From contig NZ_KI632509.1 in the NCBI RefSeq assembly GCF_000504245.1, forward strand, positions 4,553,502-4,617,501: 64,000 nt of DNA. Reading direction: 5' to 3'. A program made the translations under genes and the position numbers. Origin of the DNA: Haloechinothrix halophila YIM 93223 (GTDB lineage: Bacteria; Actinomycetota; Actinomycetes; Mycobacteriales; Pseudonocardiaceae). The notes under the pieces were generated by a model that searched no databases, had not been told where the DNA came from, and worked only from the letters and a program-made list of their open reading frames with translations. Positions 9,522 through 18,262 of this stretch are shown here, one piece after another; position 1 is the first letter of the stretch; each line of letters begins with the position of its first letter.

Positions 9522-9670
9522 GTGCTGTCCGGTTAGGACATCGAGTACACCGCTCGCGACGTCGATTTCATGAGCAACCAGGAAATCGATAACGCCCGTT
9601 GCGTAACGCACATCTTCCGGACATCGAACTCGAGGGAGTAAATCAACTCGATTCAACCTAATGGGGTTAT

Positions 9671-10306
9671 ATGTCTAGGTTCGGAGCTGCCCTCGCGGCT
9701 GTCACCTTGGCCGCGGGAATGTCACTGACGTTCACGGCACCCGCGCTCGCACAACAGGACTACGACTGCGCTGACTTTGATACACAAGAAGAGGCACAAG
9801 CCGAGTACGAGAAGGACAAAAGCGACCCGCATGGCCTCGATGGTGATGGCGACGGCGTCGCCTGTGAGTCACTGCCGTCCAGCAGCGGAACGGGCGACGG
9901 CGACCAGGGTGATCAAGGCGATGGTGGCGATCAGGGCGGCCAGGCCAGCGGCGACCAGTACAACTGTTCGGACTTTGATACACAAGAGGAAGCCCAGGCC
10001 GAGTACGAAAAGGACACGAGCGATCCACACGGCCTCGATGGCGACAATGACGGCGTCGCCTGCGAGTCACTGCCGTCCAGCAGCGGAACGGGCGACGGCG
10101 GCCAGCCACCAGCGGACGACGGTCAGGGTGACCAGTCCACCGACACCGATAGCCAGGTGGAGCAGGTACCGCAGGGCGGTGTCGAAACCGGTGGCGGCAC
10201 CGACGACAACGGCGTCTACCTGCTCGGCGGCGGGCTGATCCTCGCCGCGGCAGGCGGAACGGCACTGGTCGCGCGCCGCGCGCGCCGATGGTCAAGCCAG
10301 CAGTGA
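9671..10306 (+). CDS. Secreted protein with two excalibur calcium-binding domains
   Basis: 211 residues, ATG 9671 after GGGG. Signal peptide to about residue 27 (ALA cleavage). Two nearly identical excalibur domains (about 31-66 and 97-132), each with [18 protein letters not shown]-type sequence and a [10 protein letters not shown] Ca-binding loop, are linked by Gly/Asp/Gln-rich spacers. The C-terminus has [11 protein letters not shown] (166-176), a hydrophobic helix (about 182-200) and the basic tail RRARR, that is, the layout of a sortase sorting signal with a non-LPXTG motif. The downstream gene is a class F sortase overlapping by 19 bases, so this is its likely substrate. The two domains' DNA is also nearly repeated, which suggests recent duplication. 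Confidence 0.85.
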   Translation: MSRFGAALAAVTLAAGMSLTFTAPALAQQDYDCADFDTQEEAQAEYEKDKSDPHGLDGDGDGVACESLPSSSGTGDGDQGDQGDGGDQGGQASGDQYNCSDFDTQEEAQAEYEKDTSDPHGLDGDNDGVACESLPSSSGTGDGGQPPADDGQGDQSTDTDSQVEQVPQGGVETGGGTDDNGVYLLGGGLILAAAGGTALVARRARRWSSQQ

Positions 10307-10974
10307 CGCCTGATCACATTCAGCACGGTAACCCCCGCCGAGCGCTGTCCACAGCGCTGACGGGGGTTGCCCTCGTGCTGGCCACGAGCGCCGGTGCCTG
10401 CGGGTCGCCTGCTGCGCCGACTGCGCCAAGCATGCCGACCACCAGCGCGGGCCATACGACGCAGCCGACCGGGAACACCTCAGCGACCGCCGCATCGAAG
10501 CAGGATGTCGCGCCGATGTCCGCCGCCGACCCGACCAACCTGGCAATCCCGTCGCTGGGCGTGACCGCTCCGATCATGGATCTCGGGCTGCAGTCCGATG
10601 GGTCGCTCGAAGTGCCGCCCGGCGCGGAGCAAGCCGGGTGGTACACCGGCGCGCCGACACCGGGAGAACTTGGGCCAGCGATCATCGCCGCACACGTCAA
10701 CTGGGAAGGCGAAGACGGTCCGTTCGCCCGGTTGAGCGAGCTGACGCCGGGAAGCCACGTTGTGGTCTCCCGCGCGGACGGTCGGCACGCCGTGTTCGCG
10801 GTCGATCGTGTGGAGCAGTATCCGAAGACGCAGTTCCCGACCGAGCGCGTCTACGGCGACATCGACCACGCCGGATTACGGCTGATCACCTGCGGTGGGG
10901 AGTTCGACAGCGCAGCAGACAGTTACAGGGACAACATCATCGCCTTCGCACGTCTCGTCGCGATCGAGAGGTAG
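10288..10974 (+). CDS. Class F sortase
   Basis: 228 residues from ATG 10288; a GTG at 10303 would instead give a GTGA overlap with the excalibur stop. One N-terminal hydrophobic segment (about 20-38) ends AGAC and could be a lipobox or membrane anchor; a Thr/Pro-rich linker follows. Catalytic triad residues are visible: His136 (IIAAHVNW), Cys202 ([10 protein letters not shown]) and Arg214 ([10 protein letters not shown]). The transpeptidase would cleave a cell-wall sorting signal and attach the substrate at the envelope. Overlap with the excalibur gene strongly suggests an enzyme-substrate pair. It is convergent with the HEPN gene; the stops almost touch. Confidence 0.88.
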   Translation: MVKPAVTPDHIQHGNPRRALSTALTGVALVLATSAGACGSPAAPTAPSMPTTSAGHTTQPTGNTSATAASKQDVAPMSAADPTNLAIPSLGVTAPIMDLGLQSDGSLEVPPGAEQAGWYTGAPTPGELGPAIIAAHVNWEGEDGPFARLSELTPGSHVVVSRADGRHAVFAVDRVEQYPKTQFPTERVYGDIDHAGLRLITCGGEFDSAADSYRDNIIAFARLVAIER

Positions 10975-11400
10975 CTAAGCAGCCTCTCGCACAATGGCTT
11001 CGCTCGCTTCGACGAGATGCTTGGCCTGGCGAAGCGAAGCAATGGCTCGCTGAGGCGTAACGAATGTCATGCCGTAGTGGGCACCGTCCTTGATGTCCAA
11101 CAACCGGCCGAGATGACGTCCAATCGTCTTCCCGTTCGGTTCTATACTGGACAGCAGATCAACCGCCTGACGATGATCCTGGCCACGTGGGCGCTCATGC
11201 AGGGATGCGCAGCAGATCGCATCCGATGCGGCGATACCCGCAAGCACAGCAAGGGCGGCGGCGACATTGGGCGTCGCCACCTCGTCGTCAACGTCGGCCA
11301 CCAACTCACCTGTATCCAGGAACGCACGAGCCTGTCGCGCGCGAACACGGGCATCCGCGCGGCCGCATGCCTGGGTTCGACCGCTCGGTCGCGGATTCAC
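10975..11400 (-). CDS. HEPN-domain protein, putative RNase toxin
   Basis: 141 residues; GTG 11400 overlaps the upstream nucleotidyltransferase stop. All-helical, with the motif R70-PRGQD-H76 (Rx5H), the HEPN ribonuclease signature. The context LHERPRGQDHRQAVDLL is the conserved second-helix region. Paired with an MNT-domain protein directly upstream, it fits the HEPN/MNT toxin-antitoxin arrangement in which the nucleotidyltransferase neutralises the HEPN RNase, often by AMPylation near the active site. Convergent with the sortase gene. Toxicity is inferred from family only. Confidence 0.75.
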   Translation of the reverse strand: MNPRPSGRTQACGRADARVRARQARAFLDTGELVADVDDEVATPNVAAALAVLAGIAASDAICCASLHERPRGQDHRQAVDLLSSIEPNGKTIGRHLGRLLDIKDGAHYGMTFVTPQRAIASLRQAKHLVEASEAIVREAA

Positions 11401-12032
11401 CGTAGGCTCCGCGACGGTGCTGACGAAAGCAGGGCGCGAAAGTCCTCGCCTGCGATGGTGATGGCGTCGCTGCGCCAGTCAGCGACGATAGGCTCCCGCA
11501 CTCGTACGTGCTGTCCGAGCTCACTCGCCGACAGCGAGTAAATCTGACACCTGTTACCTGTCCATTCCTGCACTCGCTCACGCAAGCGATCCAATTGCCC
11601 CTCCCAATTTTCGTCGTTGTCGATCTCATCTCCCCGCACGACCACGACATCAATGTCGCTATCGGTGCTTCCGTCGCCTCGCACCGCGGAACCAAAGAGC
11701 GCCACCGAGAGCGGTGACAACACCCACGAGCGAACCTCGCGGCTCATCCTGTCGATCAACTCATTTCGAAGGTTTGCGAGTCGCGCAACGAGTGGCCACG
11801 CGACATGCTCACGGTTCGCCTCGTACAGCACCGACCGACCTGCTTCCGAGGCACGCACCAAGCCGTGATCGACCAAACGGCCGAGCACTTTTCGCACGCC
11901 AGCTTCCGACCCAACGCCAACGAGCTGGTGGACCTTCCGGCCGGTGACAGGACGGCCCAGCCGAGCCAGTGTCATCAACACCGGGCCATCGAGAGTCGGA
12001 ATCACCGCACGATAAGGCGCCGCTACATCCAT
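11397..12032 (-). CDS. Winged-HTH plus minimal nucleotidyltransferase (MNT) antitoxin
   Basis: 211 residues. Residues about 15-75 form a winged helix (RKVHQLVGVGSEAGVRKVLGRL, wing RSVLYEANREH). Residues about 105-190 are a DNA polymerase beta-type nucleotidyltransferase with G114-S and D126-I-D128 (GDGSTDSDIDVVVV). The MNT half would modify or bind the HEPN partner; the winged helix would let it bind the repeated operator immediately upstream. The start ATG 12032 has a TATAGT -10-like hexamer only 8 bases upstream (12041-12046), so the mRNA is probably leaderless. Confidence 0.8.
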   Translation of the reverse strand: MDVAAPYRAVIPTLDGPVLMTLARLGRPVTGRKVHQLVGVGSEAGVRKVLGRLVDHGLVRASEAGRSVLYEANREHVAWPLVARLANLRNELIDRMSREVRSWVLSPLSVALFGSAVRGDGSTDSDIDVVVVRGDEIDNDENWEGQLDRLRERVQEWTGNRCQIYSLSASELGQHVRVREPIVADWRSDAITIAGEDFRALLSSAPSRSLR

Positions 12033-12037
12033 GACTC

Positions 12038-12092
12038 CCTACTATAGTTGGGATATCCCTATAATAGTAGGTATATCCCAATAATAGTGCGG
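12038..12092. promoter_or_regulatory. Three-copy operator and promoter of the HEPN/MNT module
   Basis: An AT-rich island in GC-rich DNA. The motif ATATCCCAATAATAGT occurs three times with small changes: once on the minus strand (about 12038-12058) and twice on the plus strand (12053-12072 and 12072-12092). The first two copies share the palindromic core GGATATCC (12051-12058). The array covers the probable -10 (TATAGT, 12041-12046) of the MNT gene, as expected for autoregulation by its winged helix. Confidence 0.6.
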
Positions 12093-12098
12093 ATTAGG

Positions 12099-14516
12099 CT
12101 AGGGCGAGCGTGCCCGCGCGGGCACGACCCGCAGGCCACCATCGACCGCGATCAGCGCGATGTCACCCCGGATGTCAGTGCGCACGACCAGCGCTCCCCC
12201 GTCGCGCAACTCGTCAATCAACGTGGTGTTGGGGTGGCCGTACCGGTTCGTCGCGCCGACGCTGATCACGGCAATGGTGGGATCAACGGCATCCAGGAAC
12301 CTCGGCAGCGTGGACCTGCTGCCGTGGTGCGGCACCTTGAGCACGTCGGCGCGCACGTTCTCGCCTGATGCCAGCAGGTCGGCCTGCGCTGCGAGTTCGA
12401 CGTCGCCCGTGAGCAGCAGGCTCCCCGCTGATGTCTCAGCCTTGAGGACCACGGAGGCGTTATTGACCTCGGTGCCGTCCGCCTCGGGATCGGGCGGCGG
12501 CACGTACCTTGGGCCAAGCACGTGTAACCGCAGCCCTGGCCAGGTCAGCCGCTGCCCGACCGCCAACTCCAGCACCGCGACGTCGAACCGGCGTCCCGTC
12601 GTCACGACCTGCCGCCAGGCCCACTCAGGTGTGCGGCCTCGTCCGGTAGCGACGCCTCCCACAGCGCGTCCATCGAGCACGGCGGCCAACCCGCCGATGT
12701 GGTCGGCGTGCAAATGACTCAGGATCACCAGCGGCACTCGCTCGACGTCGAGCCGATCGAGGCACCGATCGATGTCGCCGAGCTCGGTTCCGGTGTCCAC
12801 CACGACCGCGCTGCCACGCACCCCTGTCGACAGTACGAGCCCGTCGCCCTGGCCGACGTCGCAAGCTACGAACACCCACCGTTGCGGCGGCCACCCCGGT
12901 GCCACGACGAGGACGGGAATGGCGACGACGGCAATCCCGACCGACCCGGCGGTGAGCATCGTCAGCAGCAGGCGGGAACGCACCGCCAGGACGACACCGA
13001 CACAGACGAGCGCGGCGGCGAGTCCGCCCCACCAGCCGTCCGGCCAGCCGACGACGGCGCCGGGCACGCTCGCGGCCTCCCTCGCGACCAGTACAAGCCA
13101 ACTGACCGCTGGACCCGCCAGCCACACAGCCACCTCGGCCAGTACGGGCACGGCCGTCGCGCAGACAGCCGCCACTACGCCGAGCACGGTGGCCGGAGCG
13201 ACCACGGGCGCGGCCAGCACGTTCGCCGCAACCGTCACCAAGCTGACCTCGCCAGACGTCCCCGCGATGATCGGCGTGGTCGCGACGAACGCCGCCAACG
13301 GCACCGCGATGCCTTCAGCGACACCAGCAGGCACGCCATGACGCCGCGCCGCTGCCACCCACACCGGCGCTAGCAGCACCAGCGCTGCCGTCGCGACCAC
13401 CGACAACGCGAAGCCGACACTGATCGCCATCGCGGGATCGGCCAGCACCAGCACGATCACGCTGAACGCCAACGCGGGCAGCGCCGAGCGGTTCCTGCCC
13501 AGCGCGAGCGCGAGCAACCCGACGGCGCCCATCACACCAGCCCGCAGCACGCTGGGCTCGGATCCGACGAGCACCACGTACCCGAGCAACACCACCCCGG
13601 CGATCACCGCGGACGTTCGTGGCCCCACCCGCATCACGCGCAGCAGTACGAACGCGGCGCCAACGACGATCACGACGTTGGAACCGGACACGGCCGTCAG
13701 ATGAGACATGCCCGCCGCGAGGAATTCCTCCTCCACCCGCAGCGGCAGCGCCGAAGTATCTCCGACGACCAGCCCTGGCAACAGGCCTGCCTCGTCGGGA
13801 TCCAGCACGTCCGCCGAGACCGTGCGCAGCGCGTGCCGCATCGACCGTGCCGCGCGCTGCCACCACGGTGCCGCCGTGACGCGGGCAGGGTCGGTGCGAA
13901 CTCGCAGCACCGCCACGATCAGTTCATCGGACTTCGCTGGCAGCAGCATCCCGGTAGCCCGCAACCGCTGTCCCGGCACGAGTCCGGACCAGCCGTTCGA
14001 CGGCGCCACTAGCAGAACCCGCCCCGTGCTCGCGACCACTCGCCCCGACACCGCCGCTCGCTCAACCTCGGCGTGCAGCACGACCTGGCCACTACCGGCG
14101 GACTGACCCGCGTACCCGGCCGAGCGGATGGCGCGGGCCCTACTTGTCAGAACGACGTCCAGCACCGCGTCGGCGCTGCTGGCAGCGACGTCACGCAATG
14201 GATCGTGTTCGGCGTCGTGGAGCGCGACGGTCAGCGGCACCGCACTCAGCACGCCTGCCACCCCAAGCGCCGCAGCGCCATGGCGACGGCCGAACGTGGA
14301 ACGCCGCACAGCGGGAAGCACGGCCGTCACGAACGCGCCGCCGCCGCACAATGCCGCTAGCCACCACGCGCCGAGCAACCCCAGCAGGCCGGCCGCCCAC
14401 ACCGTCAGGGCAGCGGGCACCAGCCGGTAGTCGTGCTGGGCGCCGCTAGCCGGCGCCGCGCTCGCCGAAGGCGAGGCAGAGATGAACCGACGCGCGACGC
14501 CACGAGTCGGTGTCAT
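12099..14516 (-). CDS. comEC: ComEC/Rec2 competence channel with metallo-beta-lactamase domain
   Basis: 805 residues from ATG 14516, chosen for the ATGA overlap with comEA; a longer frame to 14630 is unsupported. N-terminal membrane helices and a DUF4131-like/OB region, then the competence transmembrane domain (about 220-500, containing AAGMSHLTAVSGSNVVIV, the conserved core), then a C-terminal metallo-beta-lactamase domain with HLHADHIGG and the later PHHGS motif. Known role: inner-membrane DNA uptake channel, with the nuclease-like domain degrading one strand. Actinomycetes carry it without an obvious full competence machinery, so its physiological role here is open. Confidence 0.93.
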   Translation of the reverse strand: MTPTRGVARRFISASPSASAAPASGAQHDYRLVPAALTVWAAGLLGLLGAWWLAALCGGGAFVTAVLPAVRRSTFGRRHGAAALGVAGVLSAVPLTVALHDAEHDPLRDVAASSADAVLDVVLTSRARAIRSAGYAGQSAGSGQVVLHAEVERAAVSGRVVASTGRVLLVAPSNGWSGLVPGQRLRATGMLLPAKSDELIVAVLRVRTDPARVTAAPWWQRAARSMRHALRTVSADVLDPDEAGLLPGLVVGDTSALPLRVEEEFLAAGMSHLTAVSGSNVVIVVGAAFVLLRVMRVGPRTSAVIAGVVLLGYVVLVGSEPSVLRAGVMGAVGLLALALGRNRSALPALAFSVIVLVLADPAMAISVGFALSVVATAALVLLAPVWVAAARRHGVPAGVAEGIAVPLAAFVATTPIIAGTSGEVSLVTVAANVLAAPVVAPATVLGVVAAVCATAVPVLAEVAVWLAGPAVSWLVLVAREAASVPGAVVGWPDGWWGGLAAALVCVGVVLAVRSRLLLTMLTAGSVGIAVVAIPVLVVAPGWPPQRWVFVACDVGQGDGLVLSTGVRGSAVVVDTGTELGDIDRCLDRLDVERVPLVILSHLHADHIGGLAAVLDGRAVGGVATGRGRTPEWAWRQVVTTGRRFDVAVLELAVGQRLTWPGLRLHVLGPRYVPPPDPEADGTEVNNASVVLKAETSAGSLLLTGDVELAAQADLLASGENVRADVLKVPHHGSRSTLPRFLDAVDPTIAVISVGATNRYGHPNTTLIDELRDGGALVVRTDIRGDIALIAVDGGLRVVPARARSP

Positions 14517-15412
14517 CCAGCGGCCGCGACGGTGACGCGCTCCCGGAGATCGGCCAGGCGCTGCTCCCCGATCCCGGACACCTCGCGCAACTGCTCGACG
14601 CCGGTGAAGCCACCGTGTTCCGCGCGCCACTCCACAATGCGCTGCGCCGTCACTTCCCCCACTCCTGGCAGCTCCCGCAGCTCAGCCTCTGTGGCCGCGT
14701 TGAGGTCAACCCGCGACTCCGTGGCACCCTCGCTACCCTCGGCCGCAGCCTGAGTCATCCCGGCAGGGACAGGAACGTCGACGTAGATCTGTTCGCCGTC
14801 GGACAATTTCCGGGCGAGGTTGATCGTGGCCAGATTCGCCCCACCAGTGGCACCACCGGCAGCCTCCAGCGCGTCGGCGACCCTGGCATCCTCATCGACC
14901 GTGACCAGGCCCGGCTCGGCCACTTTGCCCACGACGCTCACGACGAGACGCGCGGTGGTGGCGCTAGCAGCGGTAGACCCGCCAGCCGCGGTGGCGCCGC
15001 TGACCGTACCTGCGCCGCTGGCAGCCGTCGCACCGCCAGCAGCCCCCGGCTCCGTCGTGGTCGTCACCGTGTCATGGGCGGCCAGCGGCAACGGAGGTGC
15101 GGGCGTTGACTCCTGTCCGCCCGCCAGGAGCAGGAGGGCGACCGTGACGACCGAACTCAGCGCCCCGACGGCAACGGCGACGCGCGTCAAGCGAGTGCGT
15201 TTCGGAAGGGGCGGGCCAGTTGGCGAGCCGCCCGTGACGCCGGACGAGCCCGCAACGCCGACGCCGCCCGGCGGCGCGCCGGACCCACCAGGCGGCTCAC
15301 CGGACGCCGGCGACCCGGGCGGCGCGGGCTCCCACAGTCGGCTCAACCGCGCCCGGACCACAGAAGCACGCACGGTATTGGACTTGGACACGAAGGGTGA
15401 TTGCGCGAACAT
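14513..15412 (-). CDS. comEA: ComEA-like DNA-binding protein (SLBB plus helix-hairpin-helix)
   Basis: About 299 residues if started at ATG 15412; the frame is open to 15502 and no strong RBS decides the start. A cytoplasmic Pro/Gly-rich segment is followed by one transmembrane helix (VAVAVGALSSVVTVALLLLAG), an SLBB-type beta-grasp domain (VVGKVAEPGLVTVDEDARV) and a C-terminal double helix-hairpin-helix (DLNAATEAELRELPGVGEVT, then VSGIGEQRLADLRERV). This matches ComEA, which holds double-stranded DNA at the outer face of the membrane for ComEC. The stop overlaps the comEC start (ATGA). Confidence 0.9.
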   Translation of the reverse strand: MFAQSPFVSKSNTVRASVVRARLSRLWEPAPPGSPASGEPPGGSGAPPGGVGVAGSSGVTGGSPTGPPLPKRTRLTRVAVAVGALSSVVTVALLLLAGGQESTPAPPLPLAAHDTVTTTTEPGAAGGATAASGAGTVSGATAAGGSTAASATTARLVVSVVGKVAEPGLVTVDEDARVADALEAAGGATGGANLATINLARKLSDGEQIYVDVPVPAGMTQAAAEGSEGATESRVDLNAATEAELRELPGVGEVTAQRIVEWRAEHGGFTGVEQLREVSGIGEQRLADLRERVTVAAAG

Positions 15413-15515
15413 GCAGGCGACAGTAGAAGCCGATTGCAATCCCACGCCAGCCCCCTGATTGGGGCTGTGGACTGCCAACAACCTGTGGATACACCGGCAC
15501 ACTAGTGTCGGGACG

Positions 15516-16370
15516 TCACACCGGCTGGACCACTACGCCGACCACGCCGGGACCGGTGTGTGCCCCGATCACCGCGCCCAACTCGGCCACGACACAGCCC
15601 GTCGCGCCGGGGATCCGTTTTTCAAGCTGTTCAGCCAGCCGAGCGGCTCGTTCGTGCGCACCGAGGTGCTGCACCGCGACCTCAACCTGCTGGTCACCAG
15701 CCGCTTCCACGGCCAGATCGGCCAGCCTCGTCATCGCCCGGCTGAGCGTGCGCACCTTCTCCAACGGCTTGATCTTGCCGTCGTCGATATGCAACAGCGG
15801 CTTCATCGCCAACGCGGTTCCGAGCACAGCCGTGGCCGCTCCGATCCGGCCACCGCGGCGCAGGTGCTCCAACGTCTCGACGACGAACAACGTCCGTGAA
15901 CGGGCAGCAGCGGACACCGCCGCGGCCTCAACTTCGGCCCCAGTTGCCCCGCGAGTGGCGACATCCGCAGCCCGCACGGCGGCGAACCCGAGTCCCATGA
16001 CGGTCGTTCGGGAGTCCACGACTCGCACCGAGCCCTCGCCGCGTTCGGCGTTCACCTCGTCGGCGGCGGCGACGGCGGCACCCCACGTGCCGGACAGCTC
16101 GCTGGAGATGTGCACCGACACCACCATGTCAGCACCATTGTCCAACGCCTCGCGGTAGGCCTTGCTGAACGAGACGGGCGACGGCATCGACGTCGTCACC
16201 TTGCGCTTGGCCTTCAGCGCGTCGACAAGTTCACCCTGATCGACGTCGACGCCATCAAGCCCCTCCTCACCGTCGATGAGCACATACAGCGGCACCGTCG
16301 TGATGGAGTGCCGGACGGCGAAGCCCTCCGGCAGATAGGCTGTGGAATCGGTGACGACAGTGACCTGCAC
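15516..16370 (-). CDS. DegV-family fatty-acid-binding protein
   Basis: 284 residues from GTG 16370. DegV signatures: VTVVTDSTAYLP at the N-terminus, the TTSMPSPVSF segment around residues 59-68 and SVHISSELSGTWGAA around 85-100, followed by a C-terminal domain with ETLEHLRRGGRIG. DegV proteins bind fatty acids; in Firmicutes (FakB) they present them to a kinase. No FakA-like kinase gene is nearby. Same strand as octT upstream and comEA downstream, with short gaps. Confidence 0.9.
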   Translation of the reverse strand: MQVTVVTDSTAYLPEGFAVRHSITTVPLYVLIDGEEGLDGVDVDQGELVDALKAKRKVTTSMPSPVSFSKAYREALDNGADMVVSVHISSELSGTWGAAVAAADEVNAERGEGSVRVVDSRTTVMGLGFAAVRAADVATRGATGAEVEAAAVSAAARSRTLFVVETLEHLRRGGRIGAATAVLGTALAMKPLLHIDDGKIKPLEKVRTLSRAMTRLADLAVEAAGDQQVEVAVQHLGAHERAARLAEQLEKRIPGATGCVVAELGAVIGAHTGPGVVGVVVQPV

Positions 16371-16385
16371 GTCGTCCAGCGTAAA

Positions 16386-17198
16386 TCAGTTCGCGCCGGG
16401 AGCTTCGTGCCGCACGGCAAGCAGTGGCCGGAGTGCCCCGGCCATCGCCACCGCCATCTGGGCGTGACCTTCCCAACCCCAATGCATGCCGTCCGGGTTG
16501 CCACGCCCCGACATCACATGTTCGCCAGTGACAGCTGCCTGGTCGACGATCGGCACCCCGGCCCGTTCCGCCCACGTGTTAATCGCGGCGGCCGTGCGGA
16601 TCCGGCCGGTGTGCACGAAGCCGTACGACGCCGCGCGGTGCTTCGGCGGCACCACACCGACGATCGGCAGGTCGGCGCGCAACGTCCGCAACGCGGTCAC
16701 CGCCGCGTCCAGGTACCGCACGGTCTGCGCGGTCGGCAGCACCAGCGGACGTCCGCGCAGCGCCACCGACAGCCTCGGCTGCGCGGCCCGATAGGCACCG
16801 CGCACCGCCCGGCGCAGCCACTCGGGGCGGAGGTATCGCAGCCCGGTGCGCAGATACGTCGGCAACGGTGACGGCATCGAGTCCATCCCGCCGACTGCGA
16901 GCACCACGGCGTCCGCCCGGTGCAGGTCCGCCCACACCCGCGGGTCGCCGATCATCGACCACCAGGCGTCCCGCGCGGTCCAGCCTCGCCCGGCAACCAG
17001 GATCGCCTCACCGCCAAGCTCGGCAGCGGCGAGATTCGGCCACAGCCTCGGCTCGTCGGCGGCGTAAGCCTGATCAGGACCGTGGAAACTCAGCGAGTCC
17101 CCGAACACCAGCAGCGTGCCCAGCGAGCCGGACTCGACCTCCTGCGGCCCGTGAGCCGCCGGCGTGCCCGATGCGTCGGACCCATGGGCGGTCGCCAT
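16386..17198 (-). CDS. octT: SGNH-fold acyltransferase, OctT-like (diglucosylglycerate octanoyltransferase)
   Basis: 270 residues. SGNH blocks: GDSLSFHG (block I Ser), RGWTARD, GGMDSMPS and NPDGMHWGWEGH (Asp and His of the triad). The gene order octT-gpgP-rsfS-nadD is the same as Rv2418c-Rv2421c in M. tuberculosis, where OctT octanoylates diglucosylglycerate, an early step of methylglucose lipopolysaccharide synthesis. The start is 4 bases after the gpgP stop, so the two are surely co-transcribed. Function is assigned from synteny and fold; a generic lipase/esterase is the alternative. Confidence 0.78.
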   Translation of the reverse strand: MATAHGSDASGTPAAHGPQEVESGSLGTLLVFGDSLSFHGPDQAYAADEPRLWPNLAAAELGGEAILVAGRGWTARDAWWSMIGDPRVWADLHRADAVVLAVGGMDSMPSPLPTYLRTGLRYLRPEWLRRAVRGAYRAAQPRLSVALRGRPLVLPTAQTVRYLDAAVTALRTLRADLPIVGVVPPKHRAASYGFVHTGRIRTAAAINTWAERAGVPIVDQAAVTGEHVMSGRGNPDGMHWGWEGHAQMAVAMAGALRPLLAVRHEAPGAN

Positions 17199-17202
17199 CG
17201 GA

Positions 17203-17817
17203 CTACCCGGTCATCCCGGCGTTGTAGGCGTGCAACCGCCATCGGCCGTCTGGCCGCGCCAGCTCCACCCAGTGACAGTTGCCGATGCCACCGAGCACCG
17301 TCCAGTGCTCGATCGGCAGGTCGAGCAGCCGCGCGCTCAACGCCACGATCAGCCCGCCATGGGCGGCGAGCAGCACGGTGTCCAGGTCTTCTCGCTCCAG
17401 GTCCTCGACCACCTCGTACGCCCGATCGGCGACGTCGACGCGCGACTCGCCACCCGGCGGCGCCCACGTGGCGTCCACCCGCCACCGACGTCGATAGCCG
17501 GGCCAGCGCTCATCGACCTCGGCGCCGGTCAACCCCTGCCACTGGCCGAGACAGGTTTCGCGCAACCGCTTGTCAACGCGCAGTGGCACCCCCATGCCCT
17601 CGGTGAACACCGTGGCGGTGTCGGTGGCCCGCCGTAAATCGGACGCCACAACCAGATCCGGCGCGAACCGAGAGAGCGCGGGCACGGCGAACCGCGCCTG
17701 GTTCCAGCCGATCTCGGTCAGCTCGGTGTCGATGTGGCCCTGCATCCGGCCACTGGCGTTATAGGTCGTCTCGCCGTGGCGCCACAGGATGATCCTGCGC
17801 ACTCCCGGGTCACTCAC
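17203..17817 (-). CDS. gpgP: Histidine-phosphatase, GpgP-like glucosyl-3-phosphoglycerate phosphatase
   Basis: 204 residues from GTG 17817, overlapping the rsfS stop (GTGA). Phosphoglycerate-mutase-like fold: LWRHGETTYNASGRMQGH (catalytic His) and LLAAHGGLIVAL (second His), with DLRRATDTA in between. In mycobacteria the syntenic protein (Rv2419c) dephosphorylates glucosyl-3-phosphoglycerate to glucosylglycerate, feeding the OctT step. The specific substrate is inferred from position beside the octT-like gene; phosphatase activity of the family is well supported. Confidence 0.82.
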   Translation of the reverse strand: MSDPGVRRIILWRHGETTYNASGRMQGHIDTELTEIGWNQARFAVPALSRFAPDLVVASDLRRATDTATVFTEGMGVPLRVDKRLRETCLGQWQGLTGAEVDERWPGYRRRWRVDATWAPPGGESRVDVADRAYEVVEDLEREDLDTVLLAAHGGLIVALSARLLDLPIEHWTVLGGIGNCHWVELARPDGRWRLHAYNAGMTG

Positions 17818-18200
17818 AGCTCATCGCCGACGTCCGCTGGCCGCAGACCGTCGACCTCCAGCTGCGGACAGTCCTTCCAGAGCCGTTCCAGCCCGTAGAA
17901 GGCGCGCTCCTCGTCGTGCTGAACGTGCACCACGACGTCGACGTAGTCCAGCAGCACCCACCGGCCCTCGCGCGCACCTTCGCGGCGCACCGGCTTGTGC
18001 CCGGTGGCCAGCAGCTTCTCCTCGACGTTGTCGACGACCGCGCCGACCTGGCGTTCGTTGGGCGCCGATGCGATGACGAAGACGTCGGTGATGACCAACT
18101 GGTCTGAGACGTCCAGCAGGACAATGTTGGACGCCTTCTTGTCCGCGGCGGCCCGTGCCGCCGTCTCAGCCAGCTCGCGTGCCTGGCCCGTCGCTGTCAC
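17814..18200 (-). CDS. rsfS: Ribosomal silencing factor RsfS
   Basis: 128 residues from GTG 18200 (AAGGAG upstream); the frame extends to 18266 but that would overlap nadD and lacks similarity. Typical RsfS/Iojap core: ASNIVLLDVSDQLVITDVFVIASAPNERQV (split across residues about 22-51) and REGRWVLLDYVDVVVHVQHDEERAFYGLERLW. It binds L14 of the large subunit and prevents subunit joining during nutrient limitation. Lies between nadD and gpgP in the conserved actinobacterial order. Confidence 0.93.
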   Translation of the reverse strand: MTATGQARELAETAARAAADKKASNIVLLDVSDQLVITDVFVIASAPNERQVGAVVDNVEEKLLATGHKPVRREGAREGRWVLLDYVDVVVHVQHDEERAFYGLERLWKDCPQLEVDGLRPADVGDEL

Positions 18201-18262
18201 CGTCGCTCGCTCCTTCGCCGTGTCACTTGAGTGCGCTGGTCGAGCGTACCTGCCCGCCCGGC

